64,000 nucleotides of DNA from Flavobacterium sp. LMO8 (lineage in GTDB: Bacteria; Bacteroidota; Bacteroidia; Flavobacteriales; Flavobacteriaceae), in contig NZ_WIBJ01000008.1 of assembly GCF_009495755.1 (NCBI RefSeq), positions 1 to 64,000 of the forward strand, given 5' to 3'. Numbering within the stretch: the stretch's first letter is position 1; each line of letters opens with the position of its first letter. Positions 1 through 7,885 of the stretch are shown here, piece after piece. The translations under genes were made by a program, and so were the position numbers. The notes below the pieces were generated by a model, which searched no databases, was not told where the DNA came from, and worked only from the letters and a program-made list of their open reading frames with translations.

Positions 1-231
1 TTTTTTTAAAGTTTAACCACTAAGGACACAAGGAAAGTACTAAGCACACAAAAGGGGATTGTTTGAATGGTGAATAACGATTAACGAATATTGAATAGTG
101 AAGTTTTTAAATACTGTGGCTACATCCCCCTAACCCCTTCGAAGAGGGAATTTCTTCTACAGAAGTATTGGTTTATTTTGAATGGAGAAGATTAATACTA
201 TATATAGAATGGTTTCAGGTTTCAGGTTGTG

Positions 232-352
232 AGCTTAACTGCGTTAAGCTACAGCCTGCTGCGCAGGAGATTTAGCTTCGCTGAACTGACGTTTCTATTC
301 TGCGGAATGACAATTGCTCGCGGCGCGAGGAAGGATTGCTCGCTTTGCGAGC
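232..352. repeat. Cluster of five micro-hairpins, mostly with three-base loops
   Basis: Five short inverted repeats follow one another: AGCTTAAC/GTTAAGCT at 232-250 (loop tgc), CCTGC/GCAGG at 255-267 (loop tgc), an imperfect TTtAGC/GCTgAA near 271-285 (loop ttc), CTCGC/GCGAG at 317-329 (loop ggc), and GCTCGC/GCGAGC at 338-352 (loop ttt). The stems differ in sequence but share the three-base-loop design. The stretch between them holds a TTCTGCGGAATGACAA motif that is also found in related form near 44.87 kb. Confidence 0.65.
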
Positions 353-387
353 TAATGAGATAGTTATCTGGAATGCAAAACGTCTTG

Positions 388-450
388 TATAGCCCCGATG
401 GGAACGGCATCCCACGCCTTAGCGTGAATATAGTGGACAGCGGGACCAGG
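388..450. repeat. Dispersed flavobacterial intergenic element (AGCCCCGAT...GACAGCGGGA type)
   Basis: The stretch contains TATAGCCCCGATGGGAAC, then GGCATCC, then a small hairpin CACGC/GCGTG (413-426, loop of four), then ATAGTGGACAGCGGGACCAG. From memory, this order of motifs recurs in intergenic regions of many Flavobacterium genomes, where the central hairpin varies and the flanks stay constant. No copy of the full element is seen elsewhere in this window. Its function is unknown to me. Confidence 0.5.
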
Positions 451-486
451 AGTTTTATGGAATGCGGAACGCGTGCTTATAAAAAA

Positions 487-1170
487 TTACTTGTTAGCCT
501 CTGCAGTGGATTTGGTTTTGATTTTGTTGATCCAGTGGTTGTTCAACTTATCGAAGTCGATAGGTTTTGCTGGTTCTTGCTTGGTTAATTGCTTTTGATT
601 GAAGGCCGCATTTAAGATTCCTTCAATTTGGTAATCTTCTTTTACGTCGTAAGGTTTGTATTGGGTTTTTAAATTGATGTCGAATAAATAAGCGGTGGAG
701 TTTGCCCAAAAGGCTTTCCAACTGCTTTTGTATTCTTTAATTAAATCGAAAGTGGTACTTCCGGTTTGGCGGTAAATTAGTTTGACTAGGATTTGACCGT
801 CTTTACGAGATAGCTTTTTTAAACGTGGTTCGAATTCTTCCTCTAAATACTTTTCTACGATTTTAAAGTATTTCTTTTTTTCGCGATTGGTTTTTAGTTT
901 TGCCATCGTAGCGTTTAGCTGCGTTAATTTATCTGCCGTAATTTTTGCATACGGATACACTTTAAAGATTCTTCTCTTTAATATTAACTTGGCTTTTTTA
1001 TCTTCATCCATAGAATAGACATTGTCTGGAGTGAAAATAATTTCCTTTAATTCGATAGAATATATAATAGACGAATCCTGTTGCGTCATTTTTAACGTAT
1101 CGGTTTCGGTTTGAGCAAAAGATAAAGTAGTTATGAATAGCACGAAACTAATTAAAATTAACTTATACAT
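487..1170 (-). CDS. DUF4294 family exported protein
   Basis: A 227-residue protein with a clear signal peptide at the N-terminus (hydrophobic residues about 3-18 ending in LSFAQ), so it should be exported to the periplasm or beyond. The body is basic and helical, with a central KxYPYAKITADKLTQLNA segment (about residues 70-90) and a KxFKIVEKYLEEEFEP segment typical of the DUF4294 family of Bacteroidota. No enzyme motif is visible. The ATG at 1168-1170 leads directly into the signal peptide, which supports the start. It is divergent from the peptidase gene next door. Function unknown. Confidence 0.75.
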   Translation of the reverse strand: MYKLILISFVLFITTLSFAQTETDTLKMTQQDSSIIYSIELKEIIFTPDNVYSMDEDKKAKLILKRRIFKVYPYAKITADKLTQLNATMAKLKTNREKKKYFKIVEKYLEEEFEPRLKKLSRKDGQILVKLIYRQTGSTTFDLIKEYKSSWKAFWANSTAYLFDINLKTQYKPYDVKEDYQIEGILNAAFNQKQLTKQEPAKPIDFDKLNNHWINKIKTKSTAEANK

Positions 1171-1280
1171 GGTGTTTGTTTTTATACTTTTTAACTCATA
1201 GCAAAAAGCAAACCAAATTTATTGAAATTATATGAAACTCTAATTACTTATTTATATTTTAGCAAAAAATTATAGTTACT

Positions 1281-2375
1281 ATGAGTACAAAATCGATATT
1301 AAAGAAGTCGTCGATGACTTTTTTGGAAAATTATTTGAATAATGCTTCTCCAACAGGATACGAATCGGAAGGGCAAAAACTTTGGATGGACTATTTAAAA
1401 CCATATGTTGATACCTTTATTACCGATACCTACGGAAGTGCTGTGGGCGTTATTAATCCGGATGCGCCTTATAAAGTAGTTATTGAAGGTCATGCGGATG
1501 AAATTTCGTGGTATGTGAATTACATTACCGATGACGGATTAATCTACGTAATTAGAAACGGAGGTTCGGATCATCAGATTGCGCCATCGAAGCGTGTGAA
1601 CATTCATACTAAGAAAGGTATTGTTCGTGGTGTTTTTGGTTGGCCAGCGATTCACACACGTGGAAGAAACGGAAAAGCAGAAGAAACCGCAAAAATTGAA
1701 AACATCTTTATCGATTGTGGTTGCTCTACGAAAGCTGAAGTAGAAGCTTTAGGCGTTCATGTAGGCTGTGTAATTACCTACCCTGATACTTTTGAGATTT
1801 TAAACAACGATAAATTTGTGTGTAGAGCCATTGATAACCGCATGGGTGGTTTTATGATTGCCGAAGTAGCGCGTTTATTAAAGGAGAACAAAAAGAAATT
1901 GCCTTTTGGATTGTACATCGTAAACTCGGTGCAGGAGGAAATTGGTTTGCGTGGTGCCGAAATGATTACCCAAAGCATTAAACCCAACGTTGCCATCGTA
2001 ACCGATGTTTGCCACGACACGACTACGCCTATGATTGATAAAAAAATTGAAGGCGATTTAAAAATGGGACGCGGACCGGTTATTGCTTACGCTCCTGCGA
2101 CACAAAACGTTTTACGTGAAATGATTGTTGACACAGCTGTAGCAAACAAAATACCTTTTCAACGCCATGCAACTTCTCGCGTTACCGGAACCGACACCGA
2201 TGCTTTTGCGTACAGCAATGGCGGAGTTGCCTCGGCTTTGATTTCGTTACCGTTGCGTTACATGCATACCACCGTAGAAATGGTACACCGCGACGACGTA
2301 GAAAATGTAATTAAATTGATTTACGAAACACTATTGAAAATTGAGAATAACGAAACGTTTTCTTACTTTAAATAA
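1281..2375 (+). CDS. M42 family metallopeptidase (glutamyl/leucyl aminopeptidase type)
   Basis: A 364-residue cytosolic metalloaminopeptidase of the M42 family (tetrahedral aminopeptidases), which trims peptides from the N-terminus using two metal ions. The expected ligands are present: His71 and Asp73 (GHADE), Asp185 (RAIDNR), the catalytic pair Glu219-Glu220 (QEEIG), Asp242 (TDVCHD), and His329 near the C-terminus (RYMHTTVEMVH). Length matches the family and there is no signal peptide. It lies nine bases ahead of the histidine kinase gene and may be cotranscribed with it, although a functional link is not obvious. Confidence 0.92.
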   Translation: MSTKSILKKSSMTFLENYLNNASPTGYESEGQKLWMDYLKPYVDTFITDTYGSAVGVINPDAPYKVVIEGHADEISWYVNYITDDGLIYVIRNGGSDHQIAPSKRVNIHTKKGIVRGVFGWPAIHTRGRNGKAEETAKIENIFIDCGCSTKAEVEALGVHVGCVITYPDTFEILNNDKFVCRAIDNRMGGFMIAEVARLLKENKKKLPFGLYIVNSVQEEIGLRGAEMITQSIKPNVAIVTDVCHDTTTPMIDKKIEGDLKMGRGPVIAYAPATQNVLREMIVDTAVANKIPFQRHATSRVTGTDTDAFAYSNGGVASALISLPLRYMHTTVEMVHRDDVENVIKLIYETLLKIENNETFSYFK

Positions 2376-2384
2376 TTTATCATT

Positions 2385-4310
2385 ATGCATAAACTAACCT
2401 TTTCTGTTTTAGTTTCATTGTTTTTATTTGTTCAGGTTTTTGCTAGCGATACCATAACAAGAGCATTCAAAAGTAAAAACGAAACAGAAAAGGTTTCTTA
2501 TTTTAGAAATCTTAATTATGAAGCTAAAAGAGAACACCTGGCTTTTTTTAAAAGTTCGTTTGAAAATCTGATTGAAGAAAACACAAAGGCAAAAGAAAGA
2601 AACAAAGGTTTTTTATTTTGTTTAGCTTTAATAGAACAATTAAAAAAAAACAACATTGGTGCTATTTTAAATTTTAAAGCCTTACTTGAAGATGAAAAAT
2701 ACAATTTAACCAAAAGAGAACGCATTGATATTTATGTAGCCATGCAAGAATCGTATTTAAAGTTGAATTTGTATTCAAAAGTTTTTGATTGCAACAATCA
2801 AATCAATAGTCTTATAAAACATGGCGAAGATTATCCTTTATGGAGCTACAATATTCAAAGTAGATTGTATTTACAATTGCAACAATACTACAAAGCCATT
2901 CCACAATTAAAAAAAGAAATTTCCTTTTTACTCCAAAACAAAAAACGCGACTCTTTAATTATTCCATCTGCTTATAACGATTTAGGTTATTATTATTCGT
3001 TAGTAGATAAAAATGACTCTGCAATTTATTTTTTTAATCGATCGTTACAATTAACGAAGAAAAACAAAAAACACATTGATCCTGTGAGTTATACCAACCT
3101 ATTAATTAATACGCAAGAAAATATTGCAAACGCCTATTTGCATCAAAAAGAATTTGACAAAGCCATCAATAAAATTATTGCTATTGATAATTTAAACCCT
3201 ATAGATTTCAAAAATTCAACCTATTTAAGCAGACAAATTATGCTTGCCAATGCTTATTTAGGTAAAAACGATTATAAAAAAACAACTGAATTAATCTCTA
3301 AAATTGATTCGTATTGTTGCATGAACAATATATCATTAAAACTACTTTTTTTAAATTTAAAACATGCCTTTTACAAAAAAACAGGTAATTCTGATTTAGC
3401 TTATGACAATCTTTACCTTATCAAAAAAACAAACGATTCCATTTCTAATGTTCAGCAACAAAAACTTTTAAAAAGCACCGAACTTAACTATGTAATTGAA
3501 CAAAGTGAAAGAGAAGTTCTTGAAAAGAATAAAATTATTAAGGAAAAAGAAAATACCCTTTTTACCACAATTATTGGCGCATTATCAATTTTATTAATCC
3601 TAAGTTTTCTTTTTGTTCGCATCAACAGAAAGAAGCGTTTTAAAATTGAAAAAATGAATTTGTCTATTGCACAAAAGAATACCCAAATTGAAGCCTCTTT
3701 AAAAGAGAAAGAAATTCTACTGAAAGAAATCCATCATCGAGTTAAAAACAACTTGCAAATTATTTCGGGAATTTTAGACATTCAAAACTTTAATATTAAA
3801 GATCCCGAAATTAAAACCATTATAAACGAAGGGCAAAACCGAATACAGTCAATTGCATTGTTACACAAAACCATGTATCAAAACAAAAACTTCAATGCGG
3901 TAAATTTTGATAAATACCTTGCCGAATTAATCTCGCACAGCAAGCAAGCCAACTACTCCTTAAAAAAACAAATTGAAATTGATTTCACAACCGACGATAT
4001 TCAACTTGAAATTGACACCGCTGTTCCGCTTGGATTAATTCTAAACGAACTAATCAACAACGCCTACAAACATGCGTTCAGAGAAAAACAATCGGGTAAT
4101 ATTACCATTTCATTAAAAGAAATAGAAAATAAAAGTTACCAACTTATATTTAATGACAACGGAAATGGTTTTGCTTCCGAATTTGATGTTACCAAAGTGA
4201 ATTCAGTAGGCTACGAATTAATAAATGGTCTTACGAAACAATTAAAAGGAAAACTAACCACACATAATGAAAAAGGTGCCGTAATCGTAATTAATTTCAA
4301 CACCAATTAA
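2385..4310 (+). CDS. TPR-containing sensor histidine kinase, HisKA_2 type
   Basis: A 641-residue membrane sensor kinase. A signal peptide (residues 1-20) leads a periplasmic region of helical tetratricopeptide-like repeats (about 30-370), then a coiled segment, one transmembrane helix (about 390-412), and a cytoplasmic kinase. The H-box reads EIHHRVKNNLQIISG (phosphoacceptor His about residue 450-451), characteristic of the HisKA_2 group. An N-box with LNELINNAYKHAF lies near 550-565, and a G-box follows (NDNGNGF). The next gene, a LytTR response regulator, starts one base after the stop, so they form a two-component pair. The signal sensed is unknown. Confidence 0.9.
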   Translation: MHKLTFSVLVSLFLFVQVFASDTITRAFKSKNETEKVSYFRNLNYEAKREHLAFFKSSFENLIEENTKAKERNKGFLFCLALIEQLKKNNIGAILNFKALLEDEKYNLTKRERIDIYVAMQESYLKLNLYSKVFDCNNQINSLIKHGEDYPLWSYNIQSRLYLQLQQYYKAIPQLKKEISFLLQNKKRDSLIIPSAYNDLGYYYSLVDKNDSAIYFFNRSLQLTKKNKKHIDPVSYTNLLINTQENIANAYLHQKEFDKAINKIIAIDNLNPIDFKNSTYLSRQIMLANAYLGKNDYKKTTELISKIDSYCCMNNISLKLLFLNLKHAFYKKTGNSDLAYDNLYLIKKTNDSISNVQQQKLLKSTELNYVIEQSEREVLEKNKIIKEKENTLFTTIIGALSILLILSFLFVRINRKKRFKIEKMNLSIAQKNTQIEASLKEKEILLKEIHHRVKNNLQIISGILDIQNFNIKDPEIKTIINEGQNRIQSIALLHKTMYQNKNFNAVNFDKYLAELISHSKQANYSLKKQIEIDFTTDDIQLEIDTAVPLGLILNELINNAYKHAFREKQSGNITISLKEIENKSYQLIFNDNGNGFASEFDVTKVNSVGYELINGLTKQLKGKLTTHNEKGAVIVINFNTN

Positions 4311-4311
4311 A

Positions 4312-5010
4312 ATGGAAACACCAATACAAATTCTTATAGTAGAAGACGAATTTATAACCCAAAGAACCATTGCCAATCAGCTAAAAGAAATAGGTTATGA
4401 AATTGCCGGACTTGCCATGAGCAGTGAAGAAGCCATTGAAGTTTTAAATTCTAAAAAAGTAAACTTTGCCATTTTAGACATTAATATTCAAGGCGAAAAC
4501 GACGGAATTTGGCTTGCCAATTTTATTAAAGAAAAACACAACATTCCTTTTATTTACCTAACCGCTTATGCAGATGATGACACGATAAAACGTGCAATCT
4601 CCACTGAACCTTTTAGCTACTTGGTAAAACCGTTTCAAAAACACGATTTATTAACCGCAATCGAAATTAGTATTTTAAATTTCAACAGGTTACATCCTAA
4701 AAAAGAAGCTTCCATTTTATTAAAACACAACGAAATCTTTAAAAAAATTAGCATTGCCAATATCATTTACATTGAAAGCGACAAAAACTATCTAAAACTG
4801 TTTTGTGAAGACGAAGTATACCGCTATCGTTCAACCATTAGCGATTTTATGAAATTGTTGCCCAATTATTTTTACCAAACGCACAAAGGCTTCATTGTGA
4901 ATTCCAATTTCATTACCGGTTTCAACCATTCGTTTGTAGAAATCAACGAAATTCAAATCCCAATATCCAAAACATATAAAGACAAAATATTGCAACTATT
5001 AGAGAATTAA
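4312..5010 (+). CDS. LytTR-family response regulator, partner of the upstream kinase
   Basis: A 232-residue transcription regulator. The N-terminal receiver domain has the acidic pocket (VEDE), the phosphoacceptor Asp56 (AILDINIQG), the conserved Thr (YLTAYAD) and the Lys of LVKPF. The C-terminal half (about 130-232) is a LytTR DNA-binding domain, with IIYIESDKNYLKLF and FYQTHKGFIVN as recognisable segments. It is separated from the kinase gene by one base, so translation is probably coupled. LytTR proteins bind pairs of short direct repeats upstream of targets. The neighbouring secreted-protein gene is one possible target, but I see no clear LytTR site. Confidence 0.93.
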   Translation: METPIQILIVEDEFITQRTIANQLKEIGYEIAGLAMSSEEAIEVLNSKKVNFAILDINIQGENDGIWLANFIKEKHNIPFIYLTAYADDDTIKRAISTEPFSYLVKPFQKHDLLTAIEISILNFNRLHPKKEASILLKHNEIFKKISIANIIYIESDKNYLKLFCEDEVYRYRSTISDFMKLLPNYFYQTHKGFIVNSNFITGFNHSFVEINEIQIPISKTYKDKILQLLEN

Positions 5011-5076
5011 AATAATTTATCCCTAAAAACATGCTTTCTTCCCTATAATTTTATAAATATAACATTTTGCCCAACT

Positions 5077-5091
5077 TTTGTGTTACACAAA
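5077..5091. promoter_or_regulatory. Inverted repeat TTTGTG-tta-CACAAA upstream of the secreted-protein gene
   Basis: A perfect 6-bp inverted repeat with a three-base spacer lies 15 bases before the start codon at 5107. It could be an operator or part of the 5' leader. The size is small enough to arise by chance in AT-rich DNA. Confidence 0.25.
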
Positions 5092-5106
5092 CAACATTAA
5101 CACAAA

Positions 5107-6447
5107 ATGAGAAAAATAGTATTTTTGCTTTTATTCCCCTTTATGCTGCAGGCGCAAGTGGGAATTAACACTACTACTCCAGATGCTAGCTCAATGCTTG
5201 ACATTACTGCAACCAACAAAGGTCTTTTAGTACCAAGAATATCCATTCCTAACCTCAACGCTGCTGCTCCAGTTACTGCTCCTGCAACAAGTTTATTTGT
5301 TTACAACACAAACGCTACAACTGGCGTAGGATTTCATTACTGGGACGGAACAAAATGGACTCCTTTTACTAGTGGAATAAGCCATTGGACAAAAGTTGGA
5401 AATGATATCTACAACAACAACTCTGAAAATGTAGGTGTAGGAACCATGACTCCAACCACTAAATTTCATATAGAAAATATTGGAACTGCTGGTGTTTTAC
5501 TCAATCAAACATTTGAGAGCAACACCATAGCGCCACTTACAACCGCCGGTAATTCAAACTGGACAACACAAACTACGCAAGTACAAGCTGGCACCTATGC
5601 TGCAAAATCGGGAGCCATTGGTGATAATCAGAGCACACGTATTGAGCATTCGTTAACCGTTCCTGCAGGAGGTGCAACTTTATCTTTTTATTACCGAGTT
5701 AGTAGTGAAAGTGGTTATGATTATTTCCGTTTTTATATCGATGGTGTGCAACAAAACCAATGGTCAGGAAATGTAGGTTGGACTCAATTAACCATTCCTT
5801 TAGCCGCAGGAGCACGAACATTGCGATGGCAATACAGCAAAGACGGCTCTAGTATTAGTGGCGACGATGCCGCATATTTAGACAATATTATTATTAGCAC
5901 CGCAGCTCCGGCAGCATTACGAATTGTAGATGGAAACCAAGCCGTTGGTAAAGTATTAACATCAGACGCAAACGGAAATGCCTCATGGCAACAAATAACC
6001 AACAGCAGCATTGGCGACATACCGTTAATGGCATCTATTAATGGTCTTGAAATTCCAATATGTAATGATGTAACTGTTGGGTCTACAGGAAGTTTTTCTG
6101 TTACCGTAAAAGGAGTTCCTACTACAGTTAATTGGGAAGTTCTTGCAAGACAACAAAAAAGTGGTTCGCAATTAGTAAGTGGTAATCAACTTGCCCGAGC
6201 TGAAGTTCTTGCTGAAAGATTACAAGTACGTTATGATTTTAGTCCACAACTTCCTTTTAATCCTAATGGATTTATTTTTAGTGCGAACAATAATAGTGGA
6301 CATCCTGATGTATTTGCCTTGAACTATGCAAACAAATCGCAATCTTCTGTAACCATTAATATTGCCCGATTAGATCGATTTGCAGATCAATCAGGAGCGC
6401 AATGTTGGCAGGGTCAATTTTACTTTGATGCTTTTATTACTAATTAA
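5107..6447 (+). CDS. Secreted protein with VGINTTTPDASSMLDI motif and a jelly-roll-like domain
   Basis: A 446-residue exported protein: signal peptide (1-16, ending LQAQ), followed at once by the VGINTTTPDASSMLDI motif often seen at the N-terminus of Bacteroidota surface or fibre-like proteins. A second VGVGTMTPTTKFHIEN repeat occurs near 110. The middle region (about 140-265) reads like a MAM/concanavalin-type beta-sandwich (TLSFYYRVSSESGYDYFRFYIDG, then LRWQYSKDG and DDAAYLDNIII). The C-terminal 140 residues match nothing I know. There is no type IX sorting domain. It follows the two-component genes after 96 bases. Function unknown, probably surface or extracellular. Confidence 0.7.
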   Translation: MRKIVFLLLFPFMLQAQVGINTTTPDASSMLDITATNKGLLVPRISIPNLNAAAPVTAPATSLFVYNTNATTGVGFHYWDGTKWTPFTSGISHWTKVGNDIYNNNSENVGVGTMTPTTKFHIENIGTAGVLLNQTFESNTIAPLTTAGNSNWTTQTTQVQAGTYAAKSGAIGDNQSTRIEHSLTVPAGGATLSFYYRVSSESGYDYFRFYIDGVQQNQWSGNVGWTQLTIPLAAGARTLRWQYSKDGSSISGDDAAYLDNIIISTAAPAALRIVDGNQAVGKVLTSDANGNASWQQITNSSIGDIPLMASINGLEIPICNDVTVGSTGSFSVTVKGVPTTVNWEVLARQQKSGSQLVSGNQLARAEVLAERLQVRYDFSPQLPFNPNGFIFSANNNSGHPDVFALNYANKSQSSVTINIARLDRFADQSGAQCWQGQFYFDAFITN

Positions 6448-6563
6448 AAAAATCTGTTTACTTAAATTAATAAAAAAATTGAATTTTATTTTAAAATAAT
6501 GTAAATAACTACCATAGACATATTATTAATTTCATTAGTCTATACAACAATTTTTTTTTAAAA

Positions 6564-6610
6564 TATCACTAGTCCTAAAAAATGTTACTCATTTTTTGGG
6601 ACTAGTGATA
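6564..6610. terminator. Long inverted repeat between convergent genes
   Basis: TATCACTAGTCC and its complement frame an inner AAAAAATG/CATTTTTT stem, giving a stem of about 20 bp with one mismatch and a five-base loop. It begins five bases beyond the fabV stop and lies downstream of the plus-strand gene ending at 6447, so it can end transcription from both sides. No long U-run follows the stem, but the stem itself contains A/T runs. Confidence 0.6.
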
Positions 6611-6614
6611 AAAA

Positions 6615-7808
6615 TTATTTATTAATACTTGGCACCATCAACATTTCATTTGTATCTGCTTGGTAATCTACACCATCAAATCCAAAACCAAATAAATTTA
6701 AGAAATCTTGTTTATATCCAGCTAAATCACCTAATTCTACAAGAGTTTCTGTAGTAGATTCAACCCAAAGTTTTGCAATTTTTTCTTGAACATCAGTTCT
6801 CATTTCCCAATCATCAATTCGGATTCTTCCTTTTTCGTCTGTTGGAACTGCATTATCTGTATACAATCTTTCAGCAAATAAACGTTGGATTTGCTCAATA
6901 CAACCTTCATGAATTCCTTCGGCTTTCATAATTTTGTATAACAATGAAATATATAATGGAATTACTGGGATTGCCGAACTAGCTTGAGTAACTAACGCTT
7001 TATTTACAGAAACATAACCTTTTCCGTTAATGTCTTTTAACTTCTCTGTAATTTCGAAAGCTGTAGCTTCTAAATGATCTTTTGCTCTTCCGATTGTTCC
7101 TTTTCTGTAAACCGCTTCGGTAACTTCTGGCCCAATATAAGAATAGGCAATTGTAGTTGCTCCTTCTGCTAATACTCCCGCATTTTTCATTTCATCTATC
7201 CACATTGCCCAATCTTCTCCACCCATAACCACAACAGTTTTATCAATATCTTCTTGATTAGCTGGTTCAATCGAAACTTGAGTTACATTTCCAGTATGAA
7301 AATCTACTGTTTTATTGGTAAAAGTATTTCCTATTGGTTTTAAAGTAGATCGGTGTAAAACACCAGTAACTGGATGTTGACGAACAGGAGATGCCAAACT
7401 GTAAATAATTAAATCTACCTGACCTAGATCAGCTTTAATCATATCAATTGTTTGTTGCTTTACTTCATTAGAAAACGCATCGCCATTTATACTTTTTGCA
7501 TATAATCCTGCTTTTTGAGCTTCAACTTCAAAAGCTGCTGAATTGTACCAACCTGGAGAAGCTGTTTTACCTTCTGAAGGTTCTTTTTCAAAAAACACAC
7601 CAATAGTAGCTGCATCAGAACCAAAAGCACTTGTAATTCTTGAAGCTAAACCAAATCCAGTAGAAGCACCAATAACTAATACTCTTTTAGGTCCGTTTAT
7701 TTTTCCTTTAGATTTTACATATTCGATTTGATTTTTTACATTTTGTTCGCAACCTTTTGGATGAGCAGTCAAACAAATAAATCCTCGCATTCTTGGTTCT
7801 ATAATCAT
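6615..7808 (-). CDS. fabV: Enoyl-ACP reductase FabV (trans-2-enoyl-CoA/ACP reductase)
   Basis: A 397-residue cytosolic enzyme that reduces the trans-2 double bond of enoyl-ACP with NAD(P)H, the last step of each fatty-acid elongation cycle. It has the FabV hallmarks: N-terminal MRGFICLTAHPKGCE, the dinucleotide-binding VLVIGASTGFGLASR (43-57), and the long-spaced catalytic pair Tyr234-X8-Lys243 in YRKGTIGRAKDHLE. Length of about 400 is normal for FabV and far longer than FabI. It is transcribed alone from a good promoter at 7855-7885. FabV enzymes are often insensitive to triclosan. Confidence 0.95.
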   Translation of the reverse strand: MIIEPRMRGFICLTAHPKGCEQNVKNQIEYVKSKGKINGPKRVLVIGASTGFGLASRITSAFGSDAATIGVFFEKEPSEGKTASPGWYNSAAFEVEAQKAGLYAKSINGDAFSNEVKQQTIDMIKADLGQVDLIIYSLASPVRQHPVTGVLHRSTLKPIGNTFTNKTVDFHTGNVTQVSIEPANQEDIDKTVVVMGGEDWAMWIDEMKNAGVLAEGATTIAYSYIGPEVTEAVYRKGTIGRAKDHLEATAFEITEKLKDINGKGYVSVNKALVTQASSAIPVIPLYISLLYKIMKAEGIHEGCIEQIQRLFAERLYTDNAVPTDEKGRIRIDDWEMRTDVQEKIAKLWVESTTETLVELGDLAGYKQDFLNLFGFGFDGVDYQADTNEMLMVPSINK

Positions 7809-7854
7809 GATGTTCTATTTTTATAATTGGTTTGTTGTCGTTTAAAATTAGAAG

Positions 7855-7885
7855 CAAAAGTACTTTAAAAAATTAATTCAGCAAA
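7855..7885 (-). promoter_or_regulatory. Promoter of fabV (Bacteroidota type)
   Basis: Read on the minus strand, TTTG (7885-7882) is followed after 19 bases by TACTTTTG (7862-7855), matching the Bacteroidota sigma consensus TTG-N19-TANNTTTG. It overlaps the 3' end of recN and places a transcription start about 40 bases ahead of the fabV ATG. Confidence 0.7.

Larger units (their letters stand above)
1..486. other. Gene-free region rich in micro-hairpins and dispersed-repeat fragments
   Basis: I see no credible gene in this 486-base stretch. The only long open frame (373-588, plus strand) runs through repeat sequence and then antisense to the next gene, and it resembles no protein. The region instead contains five short hairpins between 232 and 352, most with three-base loops, a structured element at about 388-450, and at 14-40 a 'taaccactaaggacacaagg' motif of a kind that recurs between genes in many Bacteroidota. 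It looks like a graveyard or nursery of small intergenic repeats. It could also hold a terminator for whatever lies left of the window. Confidence 0.6.

Noticed and set aside
373..588. 71-codon open frame on the plus strand near the left end
   Set aside because: It lies across a dispersed repeat and then runs antisense to the DUF4294 gene; composition and sequence do not look like a protein.
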